From G963665185 sp963665185 (lineage in GTDB: Bacteria; Desulfobacterota; Desulfovibrionia; Desulfovibrionales; Desulfovibrionaceae): a stretch of 64,000 nucleotides of DNA. The translations under genes and the position numbers were made by a program. Location of the stretch: contig CAXXPO010000009.1 of the NCBI GenBank assembly GCA_963665185.2, positions 119,028 to 183,027 of the forward strand. The letters run 5' to 3'. Shown one piece after another: positions 63,451-64,000 of the stretch (position 1 is the stretch's first letter; the number at the start of each line of letters is the position of its first letter). The notes under the pieces are model-generated. The model was not told the DNA's origin. It made no database searches and saw nothing but the letters and a program-made list of their open reading frames with translations.

Positions 63451-63478
63451 AAAGCCCGGTCGAAAGACCGGGCTTTTT
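63451..63478 (+). terminator. Terminator after tRNA-Leu
   Basis: Eleven-base perfect stem AAAGCCCGGTC (63451-63461) / GACCGGGCTTT (63466-63476) with a GAAA tetraloop and T-tract. Confidence 0.9.
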
Positions 63479-64000
63479 CTACTATTATGCGCCTTATGTT
63501 TTGCGGGTGGCTTTGATTTAACGGTTTTTAGCCCGCATACGAACTCGTATGCTGCACGAAAGAATGGCGAGTAGTTTTTTTTTGCAGATTTCATTTCAGT
63601 TGATTCTTCCCAAAATCCACAGAACACACGCAATGCCCGTAGTACCGGATTGCTTTTCTCGGGATCCTGCCCGTATAAGGAGCTCTTCCGGCTTGTGGCG
63701 GACCGGCTCGGTCCGGGATGGCCAGAGTTCATCCAGACACGCGGAATGCCCAAGGAAAAGCGTGCCCAAGATCCGAAACATCAGAAGATAATAACTCCTG
63801 ATAAGGCCGGAGGTGTCCACGGCACAAACCGTCAGCCCGCCGAGAATCCGGCACACTCGCCTTCCAATACGCAAAAAAGGCCCCGAAACGACAGATTTGG
63901 GAGTGTTCGTAATGCTGCGGCCTTGCCAGTGAAACCCAGAGCACCTAAGACTCCAAATTGCTGAGTACCCTTTTTGAATAGGTGTTTTGGGTAAAGTTAT
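63479..64000. other. Gene-free end of the window
   Basis: 520 bases beyond the tRNA-Leu terminator. The open frames here are short and have no family-like sequence or ribosome site. A tRNA 3' end is a common integration site, but I see no integrase gene or repeated tRNA end in the part visible. Confidence 0.45.

Noticed and set aside
63233..63753. Minus-strand open frames through tRNA-Leu ('GGTRTPTAFGHYPL', 'GGLEPPQLLATTPSR')
   Set aside because: Same artefact: the peptide phrases come from tRNA sequence, not from a protein gene.

Overview
The window reads as a piece of chromosome from a Desulfovibrionales bacterium (Desulfovibrio-like sulfate reducer). The best evidence is the adenylate kinase at 43115-43786. 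Its LID carries Cys129-x5-His135-x15-Cys151-x2-Cys154, the metal-binding pattern known from Desulfovibrio gigas adenylate kinase. Other supports are a che operon with HEAT-repeat, PilZ and ParA-type genes, a hemA / ccsA / precorrin-2 dehydrogenase cluster, and ordinary, densely packed bacterial housekeeping operons. Species cannot be named from sequence alone.

Layout. 1-1562: end of a YnjBCD-type ABC importer. 1654-5790 (minus): LytTR response regulator, LytS-type kinase and a CstA/BtsT-family transporter, with a 21-bp-period direct repeat upstream of the transporter that looks like the regulator's binding site. 5839-7570: gene-poor stretch with a truncated IS3-family transposase, a 30-bp perfect palindrome and two tRNA-Pro genes (GGG, CGG), each with its own promoter and terminator. 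7588-16976: chemotaxis operon cheB - HEAT - cheR - pilZ - parA - cheW - cheY - cheA, with no receptor gene. 17475-24111 (minus): pdxJ - acpS - nnr - CBS - tsaE - lysC - cimA. 24450-27054: ugd, a small hypothetical, and a second cheW with a structured leader. 27317-41134: mfd - two SurA-like genes - RodZ-like - recO - glyQ - glyS - rpsT - trkA - trkH. 41194-48253 (minus): TPR protein, purU, adk, tilS, a hypothetical, hemA, ccsA, precorrin-2 dehydrogenase. 48373-50899: two glycosyltransferases. 51116-56273 (minus): a 620-residue protein I do not recognise, then gcvT - rsmE - rarA. 56604-63478: DUF6485 protein, GAF protein, mreB, suhB, a Nudix-fold protein (minus), rimI - pgk - tpiA - secG and tRNA-Leu(GAG). 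The last 520 bases hold no gene I can support.

How the parts fit. Most of the window is core metabolism and information processing: aspartate-family and isoleucine precursors (LysC, CimA), vitamin B6, tetrapyrroles, one-carbon units (GcvT, PurU), glycolysis, potassium uptake, tRNA modification and charging, DNA repair (Mfd, RecO, RarA). The signalling part is the che operon, where PilZ suggests input from cyclic di-GMP and ParA suggests control of array position.

Most unusual points: (1) three conserved genes (tsaE, ugd, mfd) are each broken by a single extra base within 7.5 kb, two of them in homopolymer runs, and tilS may have a fourth, opposite indel; this looks more like sequence error than decay, but slippage at the A10/T10 tract in tsaE cannot be excluded; (2) the candidate LytTR operator; (3) CheA with three Hpt-like modules, the third lacking its phospho-histidine; (4) a Nudix-fold protein whose catalytic glutamates are missing; (5) the unknown 620-residue protein. 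I found no CRISPR array, prophage or clear defence system.
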